The position numbers were made by a program, and so were the translations under genes. From Geothrix terrae (GTDB taxonomy: Bacteria; Acidobacteriota; Holophagae; Holophagales; Holophagaceae), in the NCBI RefSeq assembly GCF_022808775.1, contig NZ_JAKZLA010000006.1, positions 124,001-188,000 of the forward strand: a stretch of 64,000 nt of DNA, in the 5' to 3' direction. Positions 16,906-26,334 of this stretch are shown piece by piece (position 1 is the stretch's first letter; each line of letters begins with the position of its first letter). Under the pieces are notes generated by a model, which was not told the DNA's origin, did no database searches, and saw only the letters and a program-made list of their open reading frames with translations.

Positions 16906-18243
16906 CTATTCGAGCCCGAAGGTTGAGTTCTCGAGTTCCTTCTTCACGAAGGCCATGAAGAGATCAGCGGCGGCGCCGTCGACGATCCGGTGGTCGAAGC
17001 CGAGGCTGCTGAACATCACCTGGCGGATGGCGATGAAGTCGGTACCATCGGGGCCGGTGATGACGACAGGACGCTTCACGATGGCGCCCACGCCCTGGAT
17101 GGCCGCCTGGGGCTGGTTGATGATGGGCAGGCCGAAAGTGTCGCCATAGACTCCGGGGTTGGTGATGGTGAAGGTGCCGCCGCTGATCTCGTCGGGCTTC
17201 AGCTGCTTGGAACGGGCGCGCTCGGCCAGGTCATTGAGGCTGCGGGCCAGGCCGCCGAGGTTCATCATGTCGGCGTTCTTCACCACGGGCACGATGAGAC
17301 CCCAGTCCAGGCTCACGGCGATGCCGAGGTTGATGTCCTGCTTGTAGATGACGTTGTCGCCGTCCACGGAGGCGTTGGCGATCGGGTAGGCGCGCAGGGC
17401 CTTGCAGGCCGCCATCATCACGAAGGGCATGAAGCTCAGCTTGGTGCCGAACTGGGCCTCGAAGGCCTTCTTGTGCTTGTTGCGCAGCTGGGCCACGTGG
17501 GTCATGTCGATCTCGAAGATCGTGTAGGCGTGGGCCGAGGTGCGTCGGCTGGCCACCATGTTGTCCGCGATGATCTTGCGCATCCGGGTCATGGGCTCGA
17601 CCTTCACCCGCTCTCCGGGGGCGAAGGCGGGCATGGCCGGGGCGGGGGCCACGGACATGCCCGGCGTCAGGCCCATGGTGGGCGCCGAAGGATCATGCAC
17701 GGCGGGCAGGGCCGGGGCGATGGAGGGGGCAGGGGCGGCGGAGGTGGCGGCGGGGCCCTTGGCCATGTAGGCCTCCAGGTCCTCCTTAGTGACGCGACCG
17801 GCCTGACCGCTTCCGGAGACCTTGGCGAGGTCGATGCCGTGCTGCTTGGCCATTTCGCGGACGAGGGGGCTGCTCTTGGTTCGCAGGCGGCCTTCCAGGC
17901 TGTTGTCGTCATCCTCGGCCAGCGGGGCGGGGGGCGCGGCGACAGGGGCTTGAGCCGCGGCAGGGGCGGTCACGGCAGGCGCGGCTGCGCCGGTCGGCTT
18001 CTCCGAGGCGTCGCCGATGCGAGCCACCACGGTGCCCACGGGGACGGTGGCGTTGACGTCCACGAGGATCTCCAACAGGGTGCCAGCCGCGGGGGCGGGG
18101 ATCTCCGCGTCCACCTTGTCGGTGCTGATCTCGTAGAGGGTCTCGTCCTTGGCGATCACGTCGCCGGCCTTCTTGTGCCACTTCAGCACAGTGGCTTCCG
18201 CAATGCTCTCGCCCATCTGGGGCATGACGACATCAAAGGCCAT
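16906..18243 (-). CDS. 2-oxo acid dehydrogenase E2 component, dihydrolipoamide acyltransferase
   Basis: The 445-residue E2 transfers the acyl group from lipoate to CoA in a 2-oxo acid dehydrogenase complex. It has one lipoyl domain with Lys43 (EISTDKVDAEI), an Ala/Pro linker, a peripheral subunit-binding domain (SPLVREMAKQHGIDLAKVSGSG), a second Ala/Pro linker and a catalytic domain ending FDHRIVDG with His418. GGAG lies 6 nt before the ATG. Pyruvate, 2-oxoglutarate and branched-chain E2 cannot be separated by eye, and no E1 or E3 gene is adjacent. gatA ends 9 nt upstream, so the two are likely co-transcribed. Confidence 0.92.
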   Translation of the reverse strand: MAFDVVMPQMGESIAEATVLKWHKKAGDVIAKDETLYEISTDKVDAEIPAPAAGTLLEILVDVNATVPVGTVVARIGDASEKPTGAAAPAVTAPAAAQAPVAAPPAPLAEDDDNSLEGRLRTKSSPLVREMAKQHGIDLAKVSGSGQAGRVTKEDLEAYMAKGPAATSAAPAPSIAPALPAVHDPSAPTMGLTPGMSVAPAPAMPAFAPGERVKVEPMTRMRKIIADNMVASRRTSAHAYTIFEIDMTHVAQLRNKHKKAFEAQFGTKLSFMPFVMMAACKALRAYPIANASVDGDNVIYKQDINLGIAVSLDWGLIVPVVKNADMMNLGGLARSLNDLAERARSKQLKPDEISGGTFTITNPGVYGDTFGLPIINQPQAAIQGVGAIVKRPVVITGPDGTDFIAIRQVMFSSLGFDHRIVDGAAADLFMAFVKKELENSTFGLE

Positions 18244-18252
18244 GGTTCGCTC

Positions 18253-19713
18253 CTATGCGGACAGGGTCGGGGTTTCGAGGTGGTGGCGGGTGAGGGACTG
18301 GAAGGCGTGGGCTGCCTCCAGCAGGCGGACATCCGAAAGGGCCGGCCCGATGAGTTGGATGCCGGCCGGCAGGCCGCCGGTGAACCCCGCCGGCATGGAC
18401 AGGCAGGGAAGTCCCGCCAGGGCGGTGGGCACGGTGAAGACATCGGCCAGATACATGGACATGGGGTCGTCCGTCTTGGCGCCGAAGGGGAAAGCAGCGC
18501 CCGGGCTGACAGGGGAGGCCAGGATATCGGCATCGGCGAAGGCGGCGTGGAAATCGGCGGTGATGAGGGTTCGTGCCTTGAGGGCCTTCATGTAGAAGGC
18601 GTCATAATAACCCTTCGATAGGCAGAAGGTCCCCAGGAGGATCCGGCGCTTGACCTCATCGCCCAGGCCCGCATCGCGGGTCCGGGCGATCATGCCCGGC
18701 AGACCCCCTTCGGGTGAAGACTCCCGGAGGCCGTACCGCACGCCATCGAAACGGCTGAGGTTGCTGGAGACTTCGCTGGTGCAGAGCAGGTAGTACGTAT
18801 CAATGGCGTAGCGGGTGTGGGGGAGGTTCACCTCCACCAGCTTCGCGCCCTGGCTTTCGAACACTCGGAGGGCGGCGTCGAGGAGAGCGCGGATGCCGGG
18901 TTCCAGACCATCCGCGAAGTACTCCTTCGGGAGGCCGACGCGGAGGCCGTTCAGGTCCAGGGGACGGAGGCGGGCCAGGCGCTCCACACCCGGCAGGTCC
19001 ATCGACGTGCTGTCCAGGGGATCGGCTCCGGCCATGACGCTGAGGGCCAACGCCAGGTCCGCGGCAGTGGCGGCGATGGGTCCCACCTGATCCAGGCTGG
19101 AGGCCATGGCTGTGAGCCCGTAGCGGCTGAGGGCGCCGTAGGTGGGTCGCAGGGCCGTCGCATTGCAGAAGCTGGCGGGCAGGCGCACTGAGCCCCCCGT
19201 GTCGCTGCCCAGGGCCAGAGGCGCGTACCCGGCGGCCACGGCCACGACGGAGCCGCTGCTGCTGCCGCCGGGCACCCGGGAGGTGTCCCAGGGATTCCGG
19301 GCGGGAGCGAAGGCGCTGTACTCGCCGCTGGAACCCATGGCGAACTCATCCAGATTGGCCTTGGCGATGGGAACCGCCCCCGCTTGGATCAACCGGCGCA
19401 CCACGGTGGCGTCGTAGGGGGCGACGTAGCCTTCGAGCACCCGGGAGCCGCAGGTCATGGGGAGCCCGGACCAGTGGAGGTTGTCCTTGAGGACGATCGG
19501 GAGGCCCAGTACCGGGGTTCGCTCCCCGGCCCGCAGGCGCCGGTCGGCATCTCGGGCCAAGGCGAGGCTGCGCGGCTCATCGACGGCCAGGGTGGCGTGG
19601 AGGGTGCCGTCCAGGTCCCGGATGCGATCGAAGGCGGCGAGCACCAGGCTCTCGGAGGACAGGTCGCCGGCATCCAGGCCTCCGCGCCAGTCCATTGCCT
19701 TGCCCAACGCCAT
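18253..19713 (-). CDS. gatA: Asp-tRNA(Asn)/Glu-tRNA(Gln) amidotransferase subunit A
   Basis: GatA releases ammonia from glutamine or asparagine so that GatB can amidate mischarged Glu-tRNA(Gln) or Asp-tRNA(Asn). The 486-residue amidase-signature protein has Lys76 in VLKDN, the GGSSSGS serine cluster and GSDTGGSVRLPASFC. The ATG at 19713 has GGGAG 6 nt upstream. gatB and gatC are not nearby, so this is an unlinked gatA, which is common. A stand-alone amidase is the alternative, but the length and NLDEFAMGSSGEYSAF favour GatA. Confidence 0.92.
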   Translation of the reverse strand: MALGKAMDWRGGLDAGDLSSESLVLAAFDRIRDLDGTLHATLAVDEPRSLALARDADRRLRAGERTPVLGLPIVLKDNLHWSGLPMTCGSRVLEGYVAPYDATVVRRLIQAGAVPIAKANLDEFAMGSSGEYSAFAPARNPWDTSRVPGGSSSGSVVAVAAGYAPLALGSDTGGSVRLPASFCNATALRPTYGALSRYGLTAMASSLDQVGPIAATAADLALALSVMAGADPLDSTSMDLPGVERLARLRPLDLNGLRVGLPKEYFADGLEPGIRALLDAALRVFESQGAKLVEVNLPHTRYAIDTYYLLCTSEVSSNLSRFDGVRYGLRESSPEGGLPGMIARTRDAGLGDEVKRRILLGTFCLSKGYYDAFYMKALKARTLITADFHAAFADADILASPVSPGAAFPFGAKTDDPMSMYLADVFTVPTALAGLPCLSMPAGFTGGLPAGIQLIGPALSDVRLLEAAHAFQSLTRHHLETPTLSA

Positions 19714-19925
19714 GCGCGCTCCCGTGGAACCTTCTACTGTGCCATCACGCTGGAGCTTCTTCCAGTCTGGACGGGCCTGGCCACCACCGCCTCCTGGTGA
19801 GATTCCGCCATGTTTCGTGGTCCAAAAGCCTGCACGCGAGATGGAAATAGGCTACCATCCTCTGCTCAAGCCCTGTTCTTCCATCCCCATGCGATGCGCT
19901 GGCGCAGGGTGCCCTGTGGACCCCC

Positions 19926-20663
19926 ATGAATCCTTTCGATGTGCTGGAAATCCCGTCCGATGCCTCTCCCGAGGACATCAAGGCCGCGTACCACCGGCTG
20001 GCCAAGCAGTGGCACCCCGACCGGTACACCGGCGCCGAAAAGGTGGAGGCCGAAGCGAGGTTCCGGGAACTGGCGGAGGCCTTCAGCACCCTGAAGGACC
20101 CCGGGAAACGCCTCGCCATGATGCAGCAGCTGCCCAAGACCCCAGTGGCAGCCCCCACGCCACCCGGGAAGGAAAAGGATGCCGAGGCCGCGTCGGAGCG
20201 GACCGCCGAGGACTGGGCTGCGCTGGCCAAGGAGGCCTTCGAGGGGGGCCGGGTGGACCAGGCGCAGGCACTCATCCAGTACGCGATCCGGATGGACGGC
20301 AAGAAGCCGCAGTACCACGCGCTGCTGGCCACCATCCTGGAACAGAGCGGCGGCGATCTCCGCACCGTGGTGAAGGCGCTGGAGGCTGCGGTCCGGTTGG
20401 CTCCGCGGGATGTGGACAGCCACCTCCGTCTGGCCGCCCACTTCCAGACGCTGGGGATGGTGGCCCGTGCGCAGCGACACCTCCAGACCGCTCGCGAGAT
20501 CGCCCCCAACCATCCGAAACTGCGGCAGACCGCCTTCAAGGGCGGGAAGGGGGCTGCTGGAGCCGCGGGCCAGAAGGGGAAGGTCCAGACCGCCCCGGCC
20601 GGCCAGCCGGGTCTCGTGGATCAACTGAAGGACCTCTGGGGCCGATTGACGGGAAAGGGTTGA
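19926..20663 (+). CDS. J-domain protein with TPR-like C-terminal half
   Basis: The 245-residue protein starts with a J domain (about 1-70) whose HPD motif is at residues 30-32 (KQWHPDRYTG), so it should stimulate a DnaK-type chaperone. A low-complexity linker leads to a helical part with TPR-like repeats (LAKEAFEGGRVDQAQALIQYAIRMD..., LEAAVRLAPRDVDSHLRLAAHF, RHLQTAREIAPNHPKLRQ). It lacks the zinc-finger and C-terminal domains of DnaJ. It ends 2 nt before the PP2C gene and lies directly upstream of pilMNOPQ, which hints at a role linked to the envelope machine. That link is inference only. Confidence 0.88.
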   Translation: MNPFDVLEIPSDASPEDIKAAYHRLAKQWHPDRYTGAEKVEAEARFRELAEAFSTLKDPGKRLAMMQQLPKTPVAAPTPPGKEKDAEAASERTAEDWAALAKEAFEGGRVDQAQALIQYAIRMDGKKPQYHALLATILEQSGGDLRTVVKALEAAVRLAPRDVDSHLRLAAHFQTLGMVARAQRHLQTAREIAPNHPKLRQTAFKGGKGAAGAAGQKGKVQTAPAGQPGLVDQLKDLWGRLTGKG

Positions 20664-20665
20664 CC

Positions 20666-21433
20666 ATGAGGATCCACGCCGCGGGCAAGACCGATGTCGG
20701 TTGTGTCCGGAAACACAACGAGGACAGCTACCTGGCCGACGCGGACCTGGGGCTTTTCGTCGTGGCGGACGGGCTCGGCGGACATGCTGCCGGCGAGGTG
20801 GCCAGCCAGATCGTCGTGGATACCGTGGCCAAGTTCGTGGGCGATACCCGGGAGAAGGACCGGACCTGGCCCATGGAGTACGACCCCAACCTTTCCTACG
20901 ACGGGAACCGGCTCAAGGTGGCGCTGCTTCTGTCGGACCGCGCGATCGCCGAGGATATCCGCCGCAATCCCGAGCGGGAGACCATGGGCTCCACCGTGGT
21001 GGCGGGTCTGCTCCACGACTCGCAGGTGACCCTGGCCCACGTGGGGGATAGCCGGGCCTACCTGTTGGGCCCCGATGGCATCCGGCAGGTGACGCGGGAC
21101 CACAGCTGGGTGGCTGAGCAAGTGGCGAGCGGCATTTTGACGCCTTCTGAAGCCCGGGTTCACCCGTTCCGGAATGTCATCACGCAGGCGCTGGGCAACG
21201 GGGGGGACCTGGATATTGAAGTCCAGAACCTGGAGCTGGGCAAAACGGAGCGACTTTTGCTTTGCTCTGATGGCCTGTCAGGAATGATCGGCGATAGACA
21301 GATCTGGGACATCGTGACGCAGTCCTCGAACCTTCAAGAGGCTGTGGAATCACTTGTTCTGGCTGCCCGAGAGCAGGGCGGCGAGGACAATATCACCGCC
21401 ATCCTGGTCGGTCTTGGCCCTGAATTGACCTGA
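20666..21433 (+). CDS. PP2C-family serine/threonine phosphatase (Stp-like)
   Basis: The 255-residue metal-dependent phosphatase has KHNEDSYL (Asp20), VVADGLGGHAAGEVAS (Asp35), GDSRAYLL, CSDGLSGMI and GGEDNITAILV, the standard motifs of bacterial PP2C enzymes that reverse Hanks-type kinase phosphorylation. The ATG at 20666 follows the J-domain gene by 2 nt, so the two form a pair. No Ser/Thr kinase gene is in the window. It ends just before the promoter of the pil operon. Confidence 0.95.
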   Translation: MRIHAAGKTDVGCVRKHNEDSYLADADLGLFVVADGLGGHAAGEVASQIVVDTVAKFVGDTREKDRTWPMEYDPNLSYDGNRLKVALLLSDRAIAEDIRRNPERETMGSTVVAGLLHDSQVTLAHVGDSRAYLLGPDGIRQVTRDHSWVAEQVASGILTPSEARVHPFRNVITQALGNGGDLDIEVQNLELGKTERLLLCSDGLSGMIGDRQIWDIVTQSSNLQEAVESLVLAAREQGGEDNITAILVGLGPELT

Positions 21434-21450
21434 CGCAAAAATAGTTAACC

Positions 21451-21478
21451 TTGACCTAATCCATTCCAGCGGTACTAT
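21451..21478 (+). promoter_or_regulatory. Sigma-70-type promoter of the pil operon
   Basis: TTGACC (21451-21456) and TACTAT (21473-21478) are separated by 16 nt in an unusually AT-rich stretch after the PP2C stop. The pilM start lies 34 nt beyond the -10. Elsewhere the genes are so tightly spaced that an independent promoter here stands out. Confidence 0.6.
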
Positions 21479-21512
21479 CTCCAATACCTATATTCTCCAA
21501 GTGAGGCATCCG

Positions 21513-22595
21513 GTGGGTCTCTTCGGAAGCAAACCCAAAAGTCTTGTTGGCTTGGATATCGGATCCAGCTCGGTGAAAGTCTGTGAGCTCCAGCAGATTG
21601 GAAAGGGTGGCCAGTCGCGCTACCGCCTCCAGAAGCTGGGCCGGGTCGCCCTGCCTCCCGATGCCATCGTGGACGGCGACATCATGGATAGTAATGCCGT
21701 GGCCTCCGCTATCCGCCAGGTCATGGCGGAACAGAAAATCAAAGCCAAGGATGTGGCCATCTCCGTGTCAGGTCAGCAGGTGATGGTCAAAAAAGTGACA
21801 TTCCCGCTCATGAGCCAGGCGGAATTGGCGGAATCCGTCCGTTGGGAAGCTGAGAGCTTCTTCCCGGCCGGCCAAGGTTTGGATTCCTACGCCCTGGATT
21901 ACTACCTCATCGAGGAACGGGCCGCAGACGGCAACATGGATGTGGTGTTGGTGGCCTGCCGCAAGGACAAGCTGGAAGCCTACGTCAGCTGCGTGGCTCA
22001 GGCCGGGTACAGCCCCAAGGTGGTGGATGTCGATGTGTTCGCCATCCAGAACGCCTACGAGGCCAACACCATGGGAGGCGGGCGCGACGAGGTCGTCGCC
22101 CTGGTCAACCTGGGCGCCACCTTCACCAACCTCACCATGATGGTGGGAGGCAAGTCGGTGTTCTGGCGGGACATGGCTTGGGGCAGCAGCCGCTACTCCG
22201 AAAAGCTCATGGAAGACTGGGGGGTGACCCGGGAGGGCGCCGAGCAGTTGAAGCGGAACCAGGCCGCCGAGGGGCACCAGCCGGACGAGGTCCAGCCGTC
22301 GATCAATGCCGTGTCGGATGCCTTCGCGGATGAACTCAGCCGGACCCTCGATTTCTTCAAGAGCAGTTTCAAGGTGGACCGCCTCGATCGAGTGCTCGTC
22401 AGCGGTGGCGGCTCCATGATCCATGGACTGATGGACGTGTTGGGCGATCGGCTGCGGGTTTCCGTGGACCGGTTCAATCCCTTCCAGCTCGTTGAGATCG
22501 ATGGTCGGACCGAGGATCCCATGACGGTTCGCGAGATCGGCGGCGGCGCCACCGTCGTGGTCGGGCTGGCCTTGCGCCAAGTGGGGGACCGATGA
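21513..22595 (+). CDS. pilM: Type IV pilus inner-membrane platform protein PilM
   Basis: PilM is a cytoplasmic actin-like ATP-binding protein that docks PilN to the pilus motor. The 360-residue sequence begins MGLFGSKPKSLVGLDIGSSSVKVCEL, the ATPase phosphate-1 motif of the family, and ends with GGGSMIHGLMDVLGDRL and EIGGGATVVVGLALRQ. I chose GTG 21513 because GAGG lies 6 nt upstream and the protein then starts at the canonical GLFGSK; the GTG at 21501 has less support. It overlaps pilN by 4 nt. Confidence 0.95.
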   Translation: MGLFGSKPKSLVGLDIGSSSVKVCELQQIGKGGQSRYRLQKLGRVALPPDAIVDGDIMDSNAVASAIRQVMAEQKIKAKDVAISVSGQQVMVKKVTFPLMSQAELAESVRWEAESFFPAGQGLDSYALDYYLIEERAADGNMDVVLVACRKDKLEAYVSCVAQAGYSPKVVDVDVFAIQNAYEANTMGGGRDEVVALVNLGATFTNLTMMVGGKSVFWRDMAWGSSRYSEKLMEDWGVTREGAEQLKRNQAAEGHQPDEVQPSINAVSDAFADELSRTLDFFKSSFKVDRLDRVLVSGGGSMIHGLMDVLGDRLRVSVDRFNPFQLVEIDGRTEDPMTVREIGGGATVVVGLALRQVGDR

Positions 22596-23191
22596 TCAAG
22601 ATCAACCTGCTGGGGGACGCTCTGGCTCAGGCCGGGGGAAAGAAGGGGGCCAGCAAGGTGGCCGCCGAGCCCGTCCAGGTCTACACGGGTGAAGGCGGCA
22701 GCCGCTCGAGCCTGCCGATCGCCGGCGTGGTGGTGGGCCTGGCGATCGCCGCCTGCGGTGGCGTCTACTACGTCTGGCTGAACAGCCTCCTCACCAAGGC
22801 CGAGAAGCAGAAGGCCGACTTGGAGCGCGACAAGAAGCAGTACGAGCCCTACATCGCTCTGGAGAAGACATTCCGCGAGAAGAAGGCCGCCCTTCAGAAG
22901 AAGGAAGAGGTGATGACCGCCCTCAAGCGGCAGCAGTCACTCCCGGTGCACCTCATGGAGGAGCTCGCCAACAGTCTGCCGGACGACGTGTGGTTCAAGA
23001 AGATCAGCCAGAAGGGGGCCCTCATCACCGTCGAGGGCGAGGGCCGGAACTTCGAGGCCATCAATGCCTTCTACGGCAACCTCCAGTCCCGCACCCGCTG
23101 GTTCAAGAAGATCAATTATCCGAGCGCGAAGCGCGGGACCACCGGCTCCTTCGACTTCACGATCTCCTTCGAACTCCAGAACGCTGTCTGA
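22592..23191 (+). CDS. pilN: Type IV pilus assembly protein PilN
   Basis: PilN is a bitopic inner-membrane protein that binds PilM through its N-terminal tail. The 199-residue sequence starts MIKINLLGD, matching the conserved INLL PilM-binding tail. One membrane helix follows (IAGVVVGLAIAACGGVYYVW, about 43-62), then a coiled coil (AEKQKADLERDKKQYE...) and a periplasmic ferredoxin-like domain. An Ala/Gly/Lys-rich stretch of about 30 residues separates tail and helix, longer than usual. The start overlaps pilM (ATGA). Confidence 0.93.
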   Translation: MIKINLLGDALAQAGGKKGASKVAAEPVQVYTGEGGSRSSLPIAGVVVGLAIAACGGVYYVWLNSLLTKAEKQKADLERDKKQYEPYIALEKTFREKKAALQKKEEVMTALKRQQSLPVHLMEELANSLPDDVWFKKISQKGALITVEGEGRNFEAINAFYGNLQSRTRWFKKINYPSAKRGTTGSFDFTISFELQNAV

Positions 23192-23199
23192 GGTAGGCC

Positions 23200-23814
23200 A
23201 TGAATCCCCAGCTTCAGAAACAGATCGGCGTCGGCGCGGTGGCGGGCATCGTCGTGGCCGGCTTGGTCTACTTCCTGCTCGGCGGGAAGCGGGGCGAGCT
23301 GGAAACGGTCCAGACCGAGGTGAAGACCCTCCAGGCAGAAGTGGACAAGGGCCGTCTCCTCAAGGCCAGCTACGAGAAGCTGCGAGACGAGGTCGCCAAG
23401 CAGGACAAGCGCATCGAAGAGCTGATCAAGATCATGCCCTCCGAAGCCGACTATGGCGAGATTCCCTACCGCATCAAGAAGCTTGCGGATGACGCCGGCA
23501 TCGACCAGGTCTCCTTCGCCCTCAAGCCCGAACGGAGGGACACCTACTACACGGAAAAGCCCGTGGAGTTCGAGTTCCGGGCGGGATACCACACCTTCGG
23601 CCAGTTCACCTCGCTGGTTTCCGGCTACGACAAGATCATCAACGTCTCGAACATCGAGTTCAGCCGCAAGGTCGAGAAAGGCAGCACCTTCTATCCGGCC
23701 ACGGTGAAGTGCACCGTCAGCGCTTTCATCTACAGCCCGGAGCCACCTCCGGCTGCGCCCGCCAAGAAACCCGCCCCGGCGCCAGCCGCCAAGGGCCGGG
23801 CCAAGGAGGATTGA
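23200..23814 (+). CDS. pilO: Type IV pilus assembly protein PilO
   Basis: PilO pairs with PilN in the alignment complex that links the inner-membrane motor to the secretin. The 204-residue protein has a short cytoplasmic start, one membrane helix (GVGAVAGIVVAGLVYFLLGG), a coiled coil (LETVQTEVKTLQAEVDKGRLLKASYEKL) and a periplasmic domain with the typical LPSEADYG-like segment (IMPSEADYGEIPYRIKKLADDAGI). The C terminus is a Pro/Ala/Lys-rich tail. It sits 8 nt after pilN. Confidence 0.93.
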   Translation: MNPQLQKQIGVGAVAGIVVAGLVYFLLGGKRGELETVQTEVKTLQAEVDKGRLLKASYEKLRDEVAKQDKRIEELIKIMPSEADYGEIPYRIKKLADDAGIDQVSFALKPERRDTYYTEKPVEFEFRAGYHTFGQFTSLVSGYDKIINVSNIEFSRKVEKGSTFYPATVKCTVSAFIYSPEPPPAAPAKKPAPAPAAKGRAKED

Positions 23815-23824
23815 GGAACTCGCC

Positions 23825-24286
23825 ATGATCCATCGACTCCTGCCCCTCCCCTTGCTCACTGGCCTCGCGCTGGCCGCCCAGACCGGCCCGGCGGCCAAGC
23901 CCGCCGAGGCTCCCGCCGCGGCGACGCCGGCCCCCGAAGCACCCGCCCAGGACGTGGCCGTCATCAAGATCACGCCGTACAAGCCCACCATCCAGCGGGA
24001 TCCCTTTTCCACTCCCCGGGATGACCGTCCCGCCGATGCGCTCGACCTCATCGACGATATCTCCGTCAAGGGCATGATTCGGAAAGACGGCAAGAATTTT
24101 GCCATCGTCTCCGACAGCCGCGGAACCGTCCGCTGGCTGCCAGTCGGCCACCGGTTCAAGGATGGCGAGATCGCCAGCATCACCGACAAGGCCGTGACGT
24201 TCCACCAATGGGATGTGAACACCACAAACCGCTCTGTATTCCGCACCATCACGAAGACGTTCAAGCGTGAGGAGGGTAAACGATGA
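23825..24286 (+). CDS. pilP: Type IV pilus assembly protein PilP
   Basis: PilP is a periplasmic protein that connects PilN/PilO to the secretin PilQ. The 153-residue sequence has a cleavable signal (LLPLPLLTGLALAAQ), a Pro/Ala-rich flexible segment, and a compact beta domain around RDPFSTPRDDRPADALDLIDDISVKGMIRKDGKNFAIVSD. I see no lipobox, unlike many proteobacterial PilP proteins. Its TGA overlaps the ATG of pilQ (24283-24286). Confidence 0.88.
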   Translation: MIHRLLPLPLLTGLALAAQTGPAAKPAEAPAAATPAPEAPAQDVAVIKITPYKPTIQRDPFSTPRDDRPADALDLIDDISVKGMIRKDGKNFAIVSDSRGTVRWLPVGHRFKDGEIASITDKAVTFHQWDVNTTNRSVFRTITKTFKREEGKR

Positions 24287-26325
24287 ATGCTCGCCTGAGT
24301 TCCTTGCTGGTCGCAGGGGGCGTGGTCCTGGCGGGGATCCACACGGGGTCCCTCTACGCCTCGCCGACCGTGGAAACCACCACCGCGAAGGCCGTGCTGG
24401 CCGCAGCGACCCTGGAGCCCGCCGGCGCGGGGGCCAAGGTCCTGCTCCGGATCCCGGGCATGGTGGGGCAACCCACCATCCAGGTCCTCTCCAGTCCTCT
24501 CCGCGTGGTCCTGGATCTTCCGGGTGTCGAGCGGGGATCCGCCGTCACCAAGAAGGACTTGGCCCTGCTGACCCATCCCCTGGTCCAGAAGGCCCGTCTC
24601 GGCCAGTTCTCCTTGGCGCCCAAGCCGGTGACCCGACTGGTGCTCGAAGTGGCGCCCGGTACCCAGGTGGTGGTGGGCAGCAATCCCGAGGGAGTGCAGC
24701 TGATGCTGAATCCCGGCGCGGGTCCTGTTCAGGCTCATCTTGAGGGCATCTACCACCCTGAGGCTCTGCCGCTTCCGACGGCCGTCAAGGCTCCGGCTCC
24801 CGTGGTCGTCGCTTCCGTCCCGGTGGCTTCGCCCAATCCCGGAACGTCTCCTGTCGCGCCCAAACCCTTGGCCAGCCTGCCCGCCGTGGGCAATTCCTTC
24901 CAGCTTCTGCCCCAGCTGGCCGCCTCCACGGCCCTTCCGGTGGCGAACCCCGAAGCGGTGCAGCTGCCCGAAGCCGAGAAGGCCCAGGCCCCTGCCCACA
25001 ACCGCTACGCGGGCCGCACCCTCGGTGAGACCACCGCCAAGTACAGCGGCGCCAAGATCACCATCGACCTCCAGAACACGGATATCCGGGACTTCCTCCG
25101 CATCCTCGCGGATACCGGCAAGCTGAACCTGGTGATGGACCCGGACGTGCAGGGCAATTACGGGTTCAAGTTCAACGAGACCCCCTGGGACCAGGTCCTG
25201 GATGTGGTTCTCAAGAACGCCAGCCTCGGCAAGGAGATCCAGAACGGCGTCCTGCGCGTCGCCAAGGTAGAAAAGCTTCAGAAGGAAGAAGAGGAACGCA
25301 AGCGGCTGGAGGAGACGAAGGCACTGGCCGGCGAACTCCAGACCATTACCCGTCCTCTCTCCTACGCGAAGGTGAGCGATGTCCAGAAGATCCTCAAGGA
25401 GATGATGACCAAGCGCGGCTCGGCCATCCTGGATGACCGCACGAATACCCTCATCATCACGGACCTGCCTTCCCGGATCCCCGTCATCTCCGAGTTGCTG
25501 GACACCCTGGATGTCCAGATCCAGCAGGTGCAGATCGAGGCCCGCGTGGTGGAAGCCAACAAGGATTGGCAGCGCCAGTTCGGTGTCAAGTGGCCCCAGG
25601 CGAACGGTACCACTGCCAGCATCACTGGCGGAACTGGCACTTCTGGAACGCCTTGGGTGGGTTCCCAGGCACCTTTCTGGAACGGCATCCAAGGCTTCAA
25701 CCGCACAGCTTCAGGCCAACACGCCGCCGTGGCCTGGGCACCCGGCGTGACCGGAGTGACTTCTATCACCGCCCCCGCGGGTGAACTGTGGCTTTCCTTC
25801 CTCAGCAACCGTTTGAGCATCAATGCGGTCCTGCAGGCGCTGGAATCCGACGGCACCGTGAAGATCGTGTCCTCCCCGAAGGTGGTGACCCAGAACAACA
25901 AGAAGGCCACCATCCTCAGCGGCGAAAAGATCCCCTATCCCACCCAGCAGGGCGGCGCCCAGGGTGGCGCAATCACGGTGGCTTTCGTGGACGCCAACCT
26001 GCAGTTGGATGTCACGCCCCAGATCACCAACGAAGGCACCATCATCATGGACATCAAGCTGGAGAAGGCCGAGGCGGATTTCACCCGAACCGTGAACGGC
26101 ACTCCCACCATCCTCCGCAAGGCCCTGGAGACCCAGATGCTCGTGCGGGATGGTGGAACGGCGGTTCTGGGTGGCGTCTACATCACGAACCACACCGCTG
26201 GCCGGGTGGGCGTCCCCTTCCTGTCGAAGATCCCCCTCCTGGGCTTCCTCTTCCGGAAAGACACGAAATCCGAGTCGAACAGCGAGCTGCTGATCTTCAT
26301 CACACCGCGGGTGCTGCGCCAGTAG
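24283..26325 (+). CDS. pilQ: Type IV pilus secretin PilQ
   Basis: PilQ forms the outer-membrane pore through which the pilus passes. The 680-residue protein has a signal peptide and one AMIN domain (about 40-145, peptidoglycan-binding type). A Pro/Ala linker leads to an STN-like N0 domain (IDLQNTDIRDFLRILADTGKLNLVMDPDVQG), an N1 domain (TRPLSYAKVSDVQKILKEM...), and a secretin core ending TAVLGGVYITNH and VPFLSKIPLLGFLFRKD. It closes the pilMNOPQ operon and is followed by a strong terminator. Confidence 0.96.
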   Translation: MNARLSSLLVAGGVVLAGIHTGSLYASPTVETTTAKAVLAAATLEPAGAGAKVLLRIPGMVGQPTIQVLSSPLRVVLDLPGVERGSAVTKKDLALLTHPLVQKARLGQFSLAPKPVTRLVLEVAPGTQVVVGSNPEGVQLMLNPGAGPVQAHLEGIYHPEALPLPTAVKAPAPVVVASVPVASPNPGTSPVAPKPLASLPAVGNSFQLLPQLAASTALPVANPEAVQLPEAEKAQAPAHNRYAGRTLGETTAKYSGAKITIDLQNTDIRDFLRILADTGKLNLVMDPDVQGNYGFKFNETPWDQVLDVVLKNASLGKEIQNGVLRVAKVEKLQKEEEERKRLEETKALAGELQTITRPLSYAKVSDVQKILKEMMTKRGSAILDDRTNTLIITDLPSRIPVISELLDTLDVQIQQVQIEARVVEANKDWQRQFGVKWPQANGTTASITGGTGTSGTPWVGSQAPFWNGIQGFNRTASGQHAAVAWAPGVTGVTSITAPAGELWLSFLSNRLSINAVLQALESDGTVKIVSSPKVVTQNNKKATILSGEKIPYPTQQGGAQGGAITVAFVDANLQLDVTPQITNEGTIIMDIKLEKAEADFTRTVNGTPTILRKALETQMLVRDGGTAVLGGVYITNHTAGRVGVPFLSKIPLLGFLFRKDTKSESNSELLIFITPRVLRQ

Positions 26326-26334
26326 TCTGGCGCT